Source of the DNA: Geminicoccaceae bacterium
GTDB taxonomy: Bacteria > Pseudomonadota > Alphaproteobacteria > Geminicoccales > Geminicoccaceae
NCBI GenBank assembly: GCA_025999455.1
Contig: AP024683.1
Location: 3,040,451 to 3,104,450 of the forward strand
DNA length: 64,000 nucleotides
Direction: 5' to 3'
The stretch's first letter is position 1. Each line of letters starts with the position of its first letter. Of this stretch, positions 8,679 through 15,972 are shown piece after piece. The position numbers and the translations under genes are program-made. Under the pieces are notes generated by a model. It ran no database searches. It worked only from the letters and a program-made list of their open reading frames with translations, and was not told the DNA's origin.

Positions 8679-8918
8679 CTACTGGTTCTTCTTGATCTGG
8701 TCGTAGACGAAGCCGCCCGCCGCACCGGCCGCCGCACCGGTGAGCGTCTTGGCGACGAAGCCGCCGGTGATCAGACCCACGGCCGCCCCGCCCGCCGCGC
8801 CGACCGCGGCACCGGTCAAGGTCCGCTCGCCGGTCTTCTGGTTGACCTGGCAGCCGCCCAGGAAGAGCACGGCCGCGATCGCGGCGAGCGCCGCGGGAAG
8901 CTTGGTTCGAACGCGCAT
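8679..8918 (-). CDS. Glycine-zipper lipoprotein (Omp17/SlyB-like small outer-membrane protein)
   Basis: A 79-residue protein with a lipobox (AVLFLGGC, Cys22) after a short signal and then a Gly/Ala-rich zipper: TLTGAAVGAAGGAAVGLITGG and a second TLTGAAAGAAGG copy. It ends in a polar QIKKNQ tail. Such proteins are small lipid-anchored envelope proteins of unknown precise role. The ATG has a GGGAGAGA site directly upstream. It follows the Rap1a-like gene by 14 bases and probably shares its transcript. Confidence 0.8.
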   Translation of the reverse strand: MRVRTKLPAALAAIAAVLFLGGCQVNQKTGERTLTGAAVGAAGGAAVGLITGGFVAKTLTGAAAGAAGGFVYDQIKKNQ

Positions 8919-8932
8919 CGATCTCTCCCGTC

Positions 8933-9343
8933 TCACGACTTCTTCCGGGCCGTCCCGGCGCGGGCCGGCTGTTCGGGGCACGGCCAGGTCGCGGCCATGG
9001 CCCGCCAGAACCCGTCGACCGGGGGCTCGTCCAGATAACGCGGATTGGCTTTCGCCCAGGTTACGAAGGCCGTGCGGATCTCCTCGGCGCTGGGTGCGGT
9101 CGGCGCGCAGGCCCAGGGCTTGATGACCCCGGCGGCGACGAGCTTCTCGTACAAGAGCCCCGTGCCGGCGATGAAGCCCTCGCAATAGGAGAGCCTGGCG
9201 CCGTAGCGCGGCGAGCCGGGCTCGGCGGCGCAGAGCTCCAAGAGTGCCCTGGTCGTCTCGAGCTTGGGGTCGATCGGCTGGGCGTGGCCGACGGCCGTCG
9301 CGGCCGCGACGATCCCGGCCGCCGAGAGCATGGTGCGCAGCAT
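8933..9343 (-). CDS. Rap1a/Tai-like small secreted protein
   Basis: A 136-residue protein with a signal peptide (MLSAAGIVAAATAVGHAQ). The mature domain has the pattern LLELCAAE...YGARLSYCEGFIAG and a C-terminal AFVTWAKANPRYLDEPPVDGFWRAMAATWPC, matching the Rap1a_immunity/Tai fold in which paired cysteines form disulfides. Members include immunity proteins to T6SS amidases, but most genomic copies are uncharacterised and no amidase effector is seen nearby. A GAGGG site precedes the ATG. Confidence 0.65.
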   Translation of the reverse strand: MLRTMLSAAGIVAAATAVGHAQPIDPKLETTRALLELCAAEPGSPRYGARLSYCEGFIAGTGLLYEKLVAAGVIKPWACAPTAPSAEEIRTAFVTWAKANPRYLDEPPVDGFWRAMAATWPCPEQPARAGTARKKS

Positions 9344-9414
9344 GAGGGTCCCTCGTTCCGCCACGTGATCGATCCTTTCTCGGCGTCGGCGTCGGCTTTG
9401 TCGAGGCCCGGGGC

Positions 9415-10422
9415 TCAGAAGGTGCGCCGCCAACGCAACCAGCGGTCGCGGTCGATCGAACTCACGACGACCCGCCGCACCGAGCTCGGCCCGTGCAGGT
9501 CGAGCGGCACCTCGACCCCGGCCGGCCCCAGGGCGCGGACCCGCCGCCAGAGCTCGGCGAGCGAGCCGACCCGCTCACCACCCACGCCCAAGACGAGCTC
9601 GCCCGGTCGGACCCCGGCGCGCTCGGCGGGCCCCTCCTCGGCGACCCGCACGACGCGGAGCACCCCGTTCTCTTCGCGCAAGGTGAGGCCGAGCCAAGGC
9701 CGCGCCGGTTCCTGGCGGCGACCGAAGGCCAAGAGATCGCCCAGGATCGGCGGCAACAGGTCGATGGGCACGAACATGTTGCCGGGCGAGGCGATGCCCT
9801 TGCCCGCGGCGTCGGAGACGAACAGGGAGCCGAGGCCGACGACCGCGCCGGTCGCGTCGATGAGCACGGCCCCGCCGAAGGCCTCGAAGGGCGGGCTCGT
9901 GAAGAGCGCCTCGTCGAGGAGATACTCCCAATAACCCGCGAACTCGCGCCGGTCGACGAGCGTGACCTGCCGCCCTTCGAGCGTGTCGGTTCGGGCGAGG
10001 ACGAAGAGCGGCGTGCCGATCGCCAAGTCCCGGGCGCTGCCGAGCGGCGCCGGCGCCTGGCCGAGCGGCCCGAGGGCGCGCACGAGACCGAAGCCGCTCT
10101 CGCCGTCGTAGGCCACGACTTCGCCGGGGACGGTCCGGTTCTCGCCGCGGATCTCGACCCCGCTCGCTTCGAGGATCAGATAGCCGATCGTGAGGACGAG
10201 TCCGGCCGCGTCGATCAGGACACCCGAGCCCTGCCGCTCCTGGCCGAGCGTGGTGGCACTGCGCGCCCCGGGATCGACCTCGACGCGCACGCCCACGACC
10301 GCCCGGGCGGTCTCGCGTGGTCCGGCCCGGGCGGGTCGCCGCCCCGCGAGCGGCAGGAGACCGAGCCCGGAAAGCGCGCCGATCCCTCCCAGAACGGGTC
10401 GACGCGCGAAGATCCGCGCCAT
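9415..10422 (-). CDS. HtrA/trypsin-like protein with PDZ domain, catalytically inactive
   Basis: A 335-residue protein with a Tat-like leader (RRPVLGGIGALSGLGLLPLAG). Residues about 40-215 have the S1C protease fold and about 245-320 form a PDZ domain (AGVRPGELVLGVGGERVGS). The catalytic triad is absent: the His of the T-x-x-H-V-I motif is Tyr81 in TIGYLI, the Asp of the TDLA motif is Gly110 in SGFGLV, and the Ser of the GNSGG motif is Phe182 in EAFGGAV. The fold and glycine framework are otherwise kept and the frame is intact, so this is a conserved pseudo-protease rather than a decayed gene. It may be a periplasmic scaffold or chaperone; that is inference. Confidence 0.8.
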   Translation of the reverse strand: MARIFARRPVLGGIGALSGLGLLPLAGRRPARAGPRETARAVVGVRVEVDPGARSATTLGQERQGSGVLIDAAGLVLTIGYLILEASGVEIRGENRTVPGEVVAYDGESGFGLVRALGPLGQAPAPLGSARDLAIGTPLFVLARTDTLEGRQVTLVDRREFAGYWEYLLDEALFTSPPFEAFGGAVLIDATGAVVGLGSLFVSDAAGKGIASPGNMFVPIDLLPPILGDLLAFGRRQEPARPWLGLTLREENGVLRVVRVAEEGPAERAGVRPGELVLGVGGERVGSLAELWRRVRALGPAGVEVPLDLHGPSSVRRVVVSSIDRDRWLRWRRTF

Positions 10423-10503
10423 GGCGTGCCTTCCCCGCCGGGCGGCGCGCGGACCGTTCCGTAGCGCCCCCGGACGGGAGCGAATATAGCACGTCCGCGG
10501 CCG

Positions 10504-11151
10504 TTGGCTGCAGGCCCGGCCGATCGCTCGGGGAGCTTCGATCCGATCCGCTTCGCCACGCTCCTCCTCGACCTCGTCATGGGCCATCCGGGCCTGGCGC
10601 GGCTGCGCACCGAGACCACCGCCGAGGCCCGTGGCCTCGTGCTGGAGCTCGGCTGCGGCACCGGCCGCAACTTCCGGCTCTACCGCGGGCCGGGCGAGCT
10701 CCTCGCGATCGACCCGGATCTCGGCCACCTCGCCCGAGCCCGGGCGCGGGCGGTCGGGGCACGCCTTCCCGTCCACCTCGTGGCCGCTTCCGCCGAGGCC
10801 CTGCCTTTTCCGGATTCGACCTTCGCGGGCGTGGTTTCGACCTGGTGCCTCTGCTCGATCCCCGACCTCGATCGGGCGCTCGCCGAGGTCCGACGCGTGA
10901 TGCGGCCCGGGGCGGCTTGGTGGTTCGTCGAGCACGGGCTCTGCCCGGACCCGGCCGTCGCCCGCTGGCAGCGGCGTCTCACGCCCCTTTGGCGGCGGCT
11001 CGCGGGCGGTTGCCATCTCGACCGGCCGATCGCCGAGCGCCTCGCGGCGGCGGGCTTCCGCCTGGAGCGGCTCGACACCGGGAAGCTGATGCCCGGCCCG
11101 CGCCTCGCCGCTTGGACCTATCGGGGGCTCGCGCGCAAGGCCGAGGCTTGA
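10504..11151 (+). CDS. Class I SAM-dependent methyltransferase
   Basis: A 215-residue protein. Motif I reads LVLELGCGTGRNFRLY, followed by an acidic strand end (LLAIDPD), post-motif III FAGVVSTWCLCSIPDLDRALAEVRRVMRPG and a WWFVEHG strand, all typical of the Methyltransf_11/25 fold. The C-terminal half (HLDRPIAERLAAAGF) resembles small-molecule and thiol methyltransferases. The start is uncertain: I used a TTG; the only nearby ATG, 25 codons on, would leave little before motif I. Divergent from the pseudo-protease gene. Substrate unknown. Confidence 0.75.
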   Translation: MAAGPADRSGSFDPIRFATLLLDLVMGHPGLARLRTETTAEARGLVLELGCGTGRNFRLYRGPGELLAIDPDLGHLARARARAVGARLPVHLVAASAEALPFPDSTFAGVVSTWCLCSIPDLDRALAEVRRVMRPGAAWWFVEHGLCPDPAVARWQRRLTPLWRRLAGGCHLDRPIAERLAAAGFRLERLDTGKLMPGPRLAAWTYRGLARKAEA

Positions 11152-11229
11152 CCGATCGGCCGCTTTGCGGCTGACAGGCCGAAACCCGTGGCCGGCATCG
11201 GGCGGCCGCGGTCGCGGAGGGCCGTGCGG

Positions 11230-12102
11230 ATGCGGCGGATCACGGTGGCCAGTGTGCAGTTCGCGGTGAGTCCGGACCGCGACCGCAACGTGGCGCGCGC
11301 CGAAAGCCTGGTGCGCGAGGCGGCCGGCCGCGGTGCCCGGCTCGTGCTCCTGCCCGAGCTCTTCTCGATCCCCTATTTCTGCAAGGACCAGGACCCGGCC
11401 CATTTCGCCCTCGCCGCCCCGGTCGAGGGCCACCCGCTGCTCGCTCGGATGAGCCGGCTCGCGGCCGAGCTCGGCATCGTCTTGCCGGTGAGCTTCTTCG
11501 AGCGCGCCAACCAGGCGCATTTCAACTCGCTCGCCATGATCGACGCCGACGGCCGGGTGCTCGGCATCTACCGCAAGAGCCACATCCCGGACGGGCCGGG
11601 ATACCAGGAAAAATATTATTTCAACCCCGGCGACACGGGCTTCCGGGTCTGGCAGACCCGGGCGGGCGCCGTCGGGGTCGGCATCTGCTGGGATCAGTGG
11701 TTCCCGGAAGCGGCGCGGATCATGGTCTTGATGGGTGCGGAGCTCCTCCTCTACCCGACCGCGATCGGCTCCGAGCCGCAGGACCCGGCCTACGACAGCC
11801 GCGAACATTGGCAGCGGGTCATGCAGGGCCACGCCGCCGCCAACATGGTCCCCGTCGTCGCCGCCAACCGGATCGGCACCGAGGTCGGCACGAGCTGCAG
11901 CGTCACCTTCTACGGCGGCTCCTTCGCGACCGACGGCACCGGTGCGATCCTCGATTCGCTGGGCGCGGGGGAGGAAGGCCTCGTCCTCGCGACCTACGAT
12001 CTCGACGAGCTCGCGCGGCGACGGGCCGCCTGGGGCCTGTTCCGCGACCGCCGACCTGACCTCTACGTGTCGCTCTTGACCCTCGACGGTCACGAAAGCT
12101 GA
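11230..12102 (+). CDS. aguB: N-carbamoylputrescine amidase
   Basis: A 290-residue nitrilase-superfamily hydrolase, the normal length for AguB. The catalytic triad is visible: Glu43 in LLPELF, Lys116 in YRKSHIPD and Cys153 in GICWDQWFPE. The stretches SIPYFCKDQD, GPGYQEKYYFNPGDTGF and YDSREHWQRVMQGHAAANM are characteristic of N-carbamoylputrescine amidohydrolase, which releases CO2 and ammonia to give putrescine. The ATG follows GGAGGG at eight bases. No agmatine deiminase partner is seen in the window. Confidence 0.92.
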   Translation: MRRITVASVQFAVSPDRDRNVARAESLVREAAGRGARLVLLPELFSIPYFCKDQDPAHFALAAPVEGHPLLARMSRLAAELGIVLPVSFFERANQAHFNSLAMIDADGRVLGIYRKSHIPDGPGYQEKYYFNPGDTGFRVWQTRAGAVGVGICWDQWFPEAARIMVLMGAELLLYPTAIGSEPQDPAYDSREHWQRVMQGHAAANMVPVVAANRIGTEVGTSCSVTFYGGSFATDGTGAILDSLGAGEEGLVLATYDLDELARRRAAWGLFRDRRPDLYVSLLTLDGHES

Positions 12103-12128
12103 GCTGCCGGCACGCGCCGACGGGCCGC

Positions 12129-12656
12129 TCAGCTCACCCGGTCGATCTGCTCGGGAGTGAGCTCGCCCGGCACGAGGGTGATCGGGATCGGCATCCGGCG
12201 CAGATTGGCGAGGAGGTAGGAGACGACCGGGCCGGGATTGCTCGAGCCCGAGGCCGTGCCGAGCACGACGAGCGAGATCGAGGGGTCCTCGTTGACGAGT
12301 GCGACGAGCTCCTCGGCGCGCGAGCCTTCCCGGATGTAGACCACCGGCATGGTCCCGGTCTGTTCGAAGACCCGGGCCGCGAGGGCCTGCAGGCGCTGTT
12401 CGGCGGCGGCCCGGGCATCCTCCTCCATGATCCGGCCGACGCCCAGCCAATGTTGGAACTCGACCGGCTCGATCACGTAGAGGAGCGCCACCCGGCCCTG
12501 GGTGTGCTGGGCCCGCCGGCAGGCGAAGCGGAGCGCGTTCGCCATCTCCTCGCTCTCGTCGACGAGGACGAGGAACACCCGCTCCGGCGGCGCGGGCGGC
12601 TGGGTCCGGCCGACCGGGCCGGGTTCCTCGTCCATGCCGGAAGCCGCGGCACTCAT
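12129..12656 (-). CDS. Universal stress protein (UspA family)
   Basis: A 175-residue protein with a low-complexity Pro-rich N-terminus followed by one Usp domain: strand VFLVLVDESEEMANALRFACRRA, LLYVIEPVEF, and the ATP-binding loop region LVVLGTASGSSNPGPVVSYLL. The canonical G-x2-G-x9-G-S/T motif is only partly matched (GTASGSSN...), so nucleotide binding is uncertain. Its ATG lies four bases after the stop of the TIGR02186 gene, making it the last gene of the sulfur-linked operon. Confidence 0.85.
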   Translation of the reverse strand: MSAAASGMDEEPGPVGRTQPPAPPERVFLVLVDESEEMANALRFACRRAQHTQGRVALLYVIEPVEFQHWLGVGRIMEEDARAAAEQRLQALAARVFEQTGTMPVVYIREGSRAEELVALVNEDPSISLVVLGTASGSSNPGPVVSYLLANLRRMPIPITLVPGELTPEQIDRVS

Positions 12657-12660
12657 CGGC

Positions 12661-13452
12661 TCAGCGCCGCTCGAACACGAGGCTCGCGCCCCAACCGGCG
12701 CTCACCGCGATCAGGATCGCGGCGAGCCCGTAGAGGGCGGGCCTCTGGTGCGCGAAGCGCGAGAGATCGGCCTCGAGCCCGACCTTGGAGATGGCGAGCG
12801 CGCTCGATTGCGCGCCGGTCACGACCCCGTCGCGGACCTCGAGGACCTGCACCTGGTAGCTGCCGGGCGGCACGTTGGCCGGGAAGACGAGGGTCGTGCG
12901 GAAAAGCCGGTCGCCGAGGAACGTGATCTTGCCGACGTCGGCGGCCCAGAGGCCCTGGCGCTGCTTGTTGCGGACGAGTGCGGCGCGGAACTCGGCGAGC
13001 TCGCGCTCGCTCACCCCCGCGGCCCCGATCGGCTCGAGCGGCAGATGCTCGGGGCCGAGCTGATAGCGGGCGCGTTCGGCCGGCGGGACGAGCTGGTCGA
13101 GCGGCTTGCTCGCAGCCAGCGCCAGATAGCCGGGTGTGCCCTTGAAGGTGATCTCCCGGGTGTTGAGCCAGATCGGCCCGATCCGGCTCTTGCGCCGGAC
13201 CGCCTGGTCGGAAGGCGGGCCTTTGACGAGGACCACGACGTCGCTCCCGGGCGCTTCGAGCGCGCCGAACAGGAGAACCTCGGTCCCGGCGAAGGCCGTC
13301 GTGATCGCGATCAAACGGTGCGAAAGGTCGGCCACGAGCCCGACCGCCGAGGCCGGACGCGGGAGGAGCGAGGCGGAGAAGAGAAGCGCGGCCGCGAGAA
13401 TCAGGGCGCGGCCGCAGCCGGACGCCTGGGGGAGGGGACCGCTCAGGCGCAC
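12661..13452 (-). CDS. TIGR02186 family membrane-anchored protein
   Basis: About 263 residues: a signal or anchor (RALILAAALLFSASLLPRPASA), a large periplasmic domain starting VGLVADLSHRLIAITTAFAGTEVLLFGAL, and a single C-terminal span (LYGLAAILIAVSAGWGASLVFERR). This architecture and the VVVLVKGP / IWLNTREITFKGTPGYLAL blocks match the alphaproteobacterial TIGR02186 family, whose function is unknown and which often lies beside sulfur-compound transporters. I chose a GTG that overlaps the repressor gene by 10 bases; other starts further upstream are possible. Confidence 0.75.
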   Translation of the reverse strand: MRLSGPLPQASGCGRALILAAALLFSASLLPRPASAVGLVADLSHRLIAITTAFAGTEVLLFGALEAPGSDVVVLVKGPPSDQAVRRKSRIGPIWLNTREITFKGTPGYLALAASKPLDQLVPPAERARYQLGPEHLPLEPIGAAGVSERELAEFRAALVRNKQRQGLWAADVGKITFLGDRLFRTTLVFPANVPPGSYQVQVLEVRDGVVTGAQSSALAISKVGLEADLSRFAHQRPALYGLAAILIAVSAGWGASLVFERR

Positions 13453-13802
13453 AGCGGCGCGCGGACCGTCTCCTCGCCGGCCGCGACGGCCGGCCGTTCG
13501 GGCGCGCGTTCGCCGCAATAGAGCTCGTAGAGCGTGGCGAGCACTTCGCGCGCCTCGGGCGAGGCGATCGTGTAAAAGATCGTCTGCGCTTCGCGCCGGG
13601 TCCGCACGATCCCGTCGCGGCGCAGCCGGGCGAGATGCTGCGAGAGCGCCGACTGGCTGAGCCCCACCGCCTTGACGAGCTCACCCACCGAGCGCTCTTG
13701 ATCGACGAGCCGGCACAGGATCAGGAGCCGATGCTCGTTGGCCAACGCCTTGAGCAAAGTGCTCGCGCTCTTGGCGCTCGCCTGGAGCTTCGCCAGATCC
13801 AT
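13443..13802 (-). CDS. ArsR-family persulfide-responsive repressor (SqrR/BigR/YgaV-like)
   Basis: A 119-residue winged-helix regulator. The N-terminus (LQASAKSASTLLKALANEHRLLILC) and recognition helix (GLSQSALSQHLARLRRDGIV) closely resemble YgaV, BigR and SqrR. The two sensor cysteines are present at Cys30 and Cys96, 66 residues apart as in SqrR; a third Cys lies near the C-terminus. In that family a tetrasulfide bridge forms between them under sulfane sulfur and releases DNA. The ATG is preceded by a very strong GAGGAGGGGGAG site. Nested palindromes about 50 bases upstream are candidate operators. Confidence 0.88.
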   Translation of the reverse strand: MDLAKLQASAKSASTLLKALANEHRLLILCRLVDQERSVGELVKAVGLSQSALSQHLARLRRDGIVRTRREAQTIFYTIASPEAREVLATLYELYCGERAPERPAVAAGEETVRAPLCA

Positions 13803-13847
13803 CTCCCCCTCCTCGCCGCTGTTCACGCAACGGCCGACCACGCTCGC

Positions 13848-13867
13848 TCACGCGGGCGTGATTTCAC
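13848..13867. promoter_or_regulatory. Nested palindromes upstream of the SqrR-like gene
   Basis: A 14-bp palindrome (TCACGC-GG-GCGTGA) shares its GTGA with a second 10-bp palindrome (GTGA-TT-TCAC), giving TCAC/GTGA/TCAC alternation over 20 bases. It lies 46-65 bases before the repressor ATG and overlaps the last codons of the yeeE gene. Placement fits an autoregulatory operator; no -35/-10 is convincing here. Confidence 0.45.
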
Positions 13868-15021
13868 ATATCCCCGCCCGACGCCGTGCGCCAGGGGGGT
13901 CCCCCGCGGGGTGCCACCACGAGCGCGCGCAGGCGTGCCATCGGGGCGAGCCTCGGCAGGAGCCGGCCGCTCTCGAGGAAGCGGAGCGCCCAGGCCGCAC
14001 CGGCGACGATCGCGAGCGTGGCGACGAGCGAGGTCGCGGAAAGGGTCGAGAGCCCGCTCAGCCCCTGGCCGATGGTGCAGCCCATGGCGACCGCCCCGCC
14101 CACGCCCATGAGCGCCGCGCCCACGAGGTGGCGGGCGAGGTCGGCCCCCGACACGAATCCTTCGAGCCGGAAGCCCCCCGCGAAGGGGGCGAGGGCCGCG
14201 GCGCCCAAGAGGGTGCCGACCACGAGCGCCGGGCCGAACGGGCCCGAGGTGCCGCCCGTCGCGACGACTGCCAGGCTCTGGGCCACCGGCCCCACGTAGC
14301 TGAGTGAGCTCGGCGCCGGCGGCTCGAACGGGTCGGCCGCGAGCCAGCCGGTCGTGAGCCAAGCGGCGACGACGAGGAGGCCCAGCACCACCCCGGTCGC
14401 CAGATCGACGCGGCTCGCCCGCAGCCGCGGATCGGCGAGGACGAAGGCCACGAGGCCGCCCGCGAGGGCGAGCGCCGCGAGGAGCCGGGCGGGGCCGGCG
14501 TCGAGGCCGAGGGCGGAAAGCGGCCGCCAGAGCGCTTGAGCCGCTTCGCCGCCGGCGAGCGGGATCGTCCCGAGCTCGCGCACGAGCCCATGCGCCGGGG
14601 CGAGCAGGCCGAGCGAGGCGGTCCAGGCCGCGAGGCCCATGACCAAAAGGACGACGAGCGACTTCAAGCTGCCGGCCGCGGCACGGACGAGCGAACGGCT
14701 CGCGCAGCCGCCCGTGAGGACCATGCCGAAGCCGAAGAGGAGCCCGCCCAGGAGCGCCGGGCCGAGGGCGAGACGCGGCGCCAGATGGCCGCTCTCGGCG
14801 AGCGGAACGAGCCCGGAGGCGGCCGAAAGCTGGGTCCCGAGGATCGCGGTCGCGATCGCGAGCAACCAGACCCGCAGCCGCCGCGCCGAGCCGAACAGGA
14901 CGAGGTCGGCGATCGCCCCCATGATGCAGAAATGGCGGGCTTGGACGAGCGCGCCGAAGGCGAAGCCCAGCACCAGGCCGCCCAGGAGCAGGATCCCACC
15001 CGGGTCGAGCTCGAAGGTCAC
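13864..15021 (-). CDS. YeeE/YedE family membrane protein (sulfur-compound transporter)
   Basis: A 385-residue integral membrane protein with around ten spans. It keeps the conserved cysteine motifs of the YeeE/YedE (TsuA) family: HFCIMGA (Cys32), LTGGCASR (Cys106) and MGCTIGQG near residue 320. TsuA-type members take up thiosulfate by passing it along these cysteines; others move further sulfur compounds. The start is GTG, overlapping the M23 gene stop by four bases (GTGA). Its position directly before the SqrR-like repressor supports a role in sulfane-sulfur or thiosulfate handling. Confidence 0.88.
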   Translation of the reverse strand: MTFELDPGGILLLGGLVLGFAFGALVQARHFCIMGAIADLVLFGSARRLRVWLLAIATAILGTQLSAASGLVPLAESGHLAPRLALGPALLGGLLFGFGMVLTGGCASRSLVRAAAGSLKSLVVLLVMGLAAWTASLGLLAPAHGLVRELGTIPLAGGEAAQALWRPLSALGLDAGPARLLAALALAGGLVAFVLADPRLRASRVDLATGVVLGLLVVAAWLTTGWLAADPFEPPAPSSLSYVGPVAQSLAVVATGGTSGPFGPALVVGTLLGAAALAPFAGGFRLEGFVSGADLARHLVGAALMGVGGAVAMGCTIGQGLSGLSTLSATSLVATLAIVAGAAWALRFLESGRLLPRLAPMARLRALVVAPRGGPPWRTASGGDM

Positions 15022-15749
15022 GTCGGAGGGTCCCCCTCGCCGCCGAGGCCGATAGGACCATATACCTCGATTGGTCCGTCGTCAAGCGCGCCCGGGTCGA
15101 CCGGGCCCGCGCGCGCAAGCGCCAAGAGCCGGCCGGCCTCGAGGAAGAGCATCGGATCGAGGGGGCGGCCCGCCAGCCGAACCTCGTAGTGGAGATGCGG
15201 CCCCGTGCTGCGCCCGCTGTTGCCGAGCAGCCCGACCGGCTGGCCCACCTCGACCGCCGCACCCGGTCGGACCAGGATCCGGGCGAGGTGGGCGTAGCGG
15301 GTCGTGAGCCCGCCGCCGTGCTCGAGCTCGACGGCGAGGCCGAACGGGCCGTCCCGCCCCGCCGAACGGACGCGGCCGGCCGCCGCGGCGCGCACCGGCG
15401 TGCCGGGTGGGGCCAGGAGATCGACCCCCTCGTGCCGGCTCGGCAGGCCTGTGAACGGGCTCGGGCGTGGCCCGAACGGGCTCGCGAGCACGAACCGGCC
15501 GAGCGGTGCCGCGAGCGGCAGATGATCGAGCGGCCAGCCTCGGACGTCCTCCTCGGCCAAGCTCGCGAGGAGGGCCGGGGGCAGGGTCGGGACGGAGCCC
15601 GGCGCCGCCACGGCCGGCGCGTCGAACGGCGGCCCGGATCCGGAGGGTCCGGACGGCGGGCGGAGAAGGATCGGCGGCCGGGCGAGGAGCAGCCGGGCGA
15701 GGGCTGTGCGTGCCGCAGGCTCGTCGGCCCCGCTCGGCAAGGCGAGCAC
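15018..15749 (-). CDS. M23 family metallopeptidase (LytM/peptidoglycan endopeptidase)
   Basis: The C-terminal half is a LytM domain with the zinc motifs HEGVDL and HLHYEVR, and the PFG.R.SPFTGLPSRHEG lead-in and GNSGRSTGPHLHY block typical of DD-endopeptidase-type M23 proteins acting on peptidoglycan. The coordinates use the first standard in-frame start (GTG). The same frame, however, stays open 35 codons further upstream and encodes a membrane anchor (LLIALLAATGLALLLAFG) directly after a perfectly spaced GGGAGG site, where the codon is ATC at 15852-15854. The true protein is probably the longer, anchored form. First gene of the yeeE-sqrR operon. Confidence 0.85.
   Translation of the reverse strand: MLALPSGADEPAARTALARLLLARPPILLRPPSGPSGSGPPFDAPAVAAPGSVPTLPPALLASLAEEDVRGWPLDHLPLAAPLGRFVLASPFGPRPSPFTGLPSRHEGVDLLAPPGTPVRAAAAGRVRSAGRDGPFGLAVELEHGGGLTTRYAHLARILVRPGAAVEVGQPVGLLGNSGRSTGPHLHYEVRLAGRPLDPMLFLEAGRLLALARAGPVDPGALDDGPIEVYGPIGLGGEGDPPT
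15055..15085 (-). promoter_or_regulatory. Candidate internal promoter and operator for yeeE-sqrR
   Basis: On the minus strand TTGACG and TATGGT are separated by 17 bases, about 35 bases before the yeeE GTG and inside the end of the M23 gene. An inverted repeat GGACCA-N11-TGGTCC lies across the spacer and the -10. The spot is AT-rich relative to its surroundings. This would give yeeE, the repressor and the downstream genes their own regulated promoter. Confidence 0.4.
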
Positions 15750-15972
15750 GGGCGGAAGGCCCGGCCTCGCGCCGGGACCGAAGGCGAGCAGGAGGGCGAG
15801 CCCGGTCGCCGCCAGGAGCGCGATCAGGAGCGGACGCGGGCGCGCGCGGTCGATGGTCTGTCCTCCCGGAGCCGAACGACGGGCCCCTCCATCGCACGGT
15901 CGATCTTGTGAAAAGGTTAACGCGCGGAGGCAAGGGGGCGCTGTGGAACGGCACCCGCCGGTGCGCCCGGCC

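Noticed and set aside
8933-9343. Rap1a-like protein as a T6SS immunity gene
   Set aside because: No amidase effector, Hcp, VgrG or other T6SS gene is nearby; the family is widely found without effectors.
9415-12450. A 1011-codon minus-strand open frame spanning the pseudo-protease, methyltransferase and aguB loci
   Set aside because: Only the first-named gene's portion has domain character; the rest is antisense to well-supported plus-strand genes and arises from high GC codon bias.
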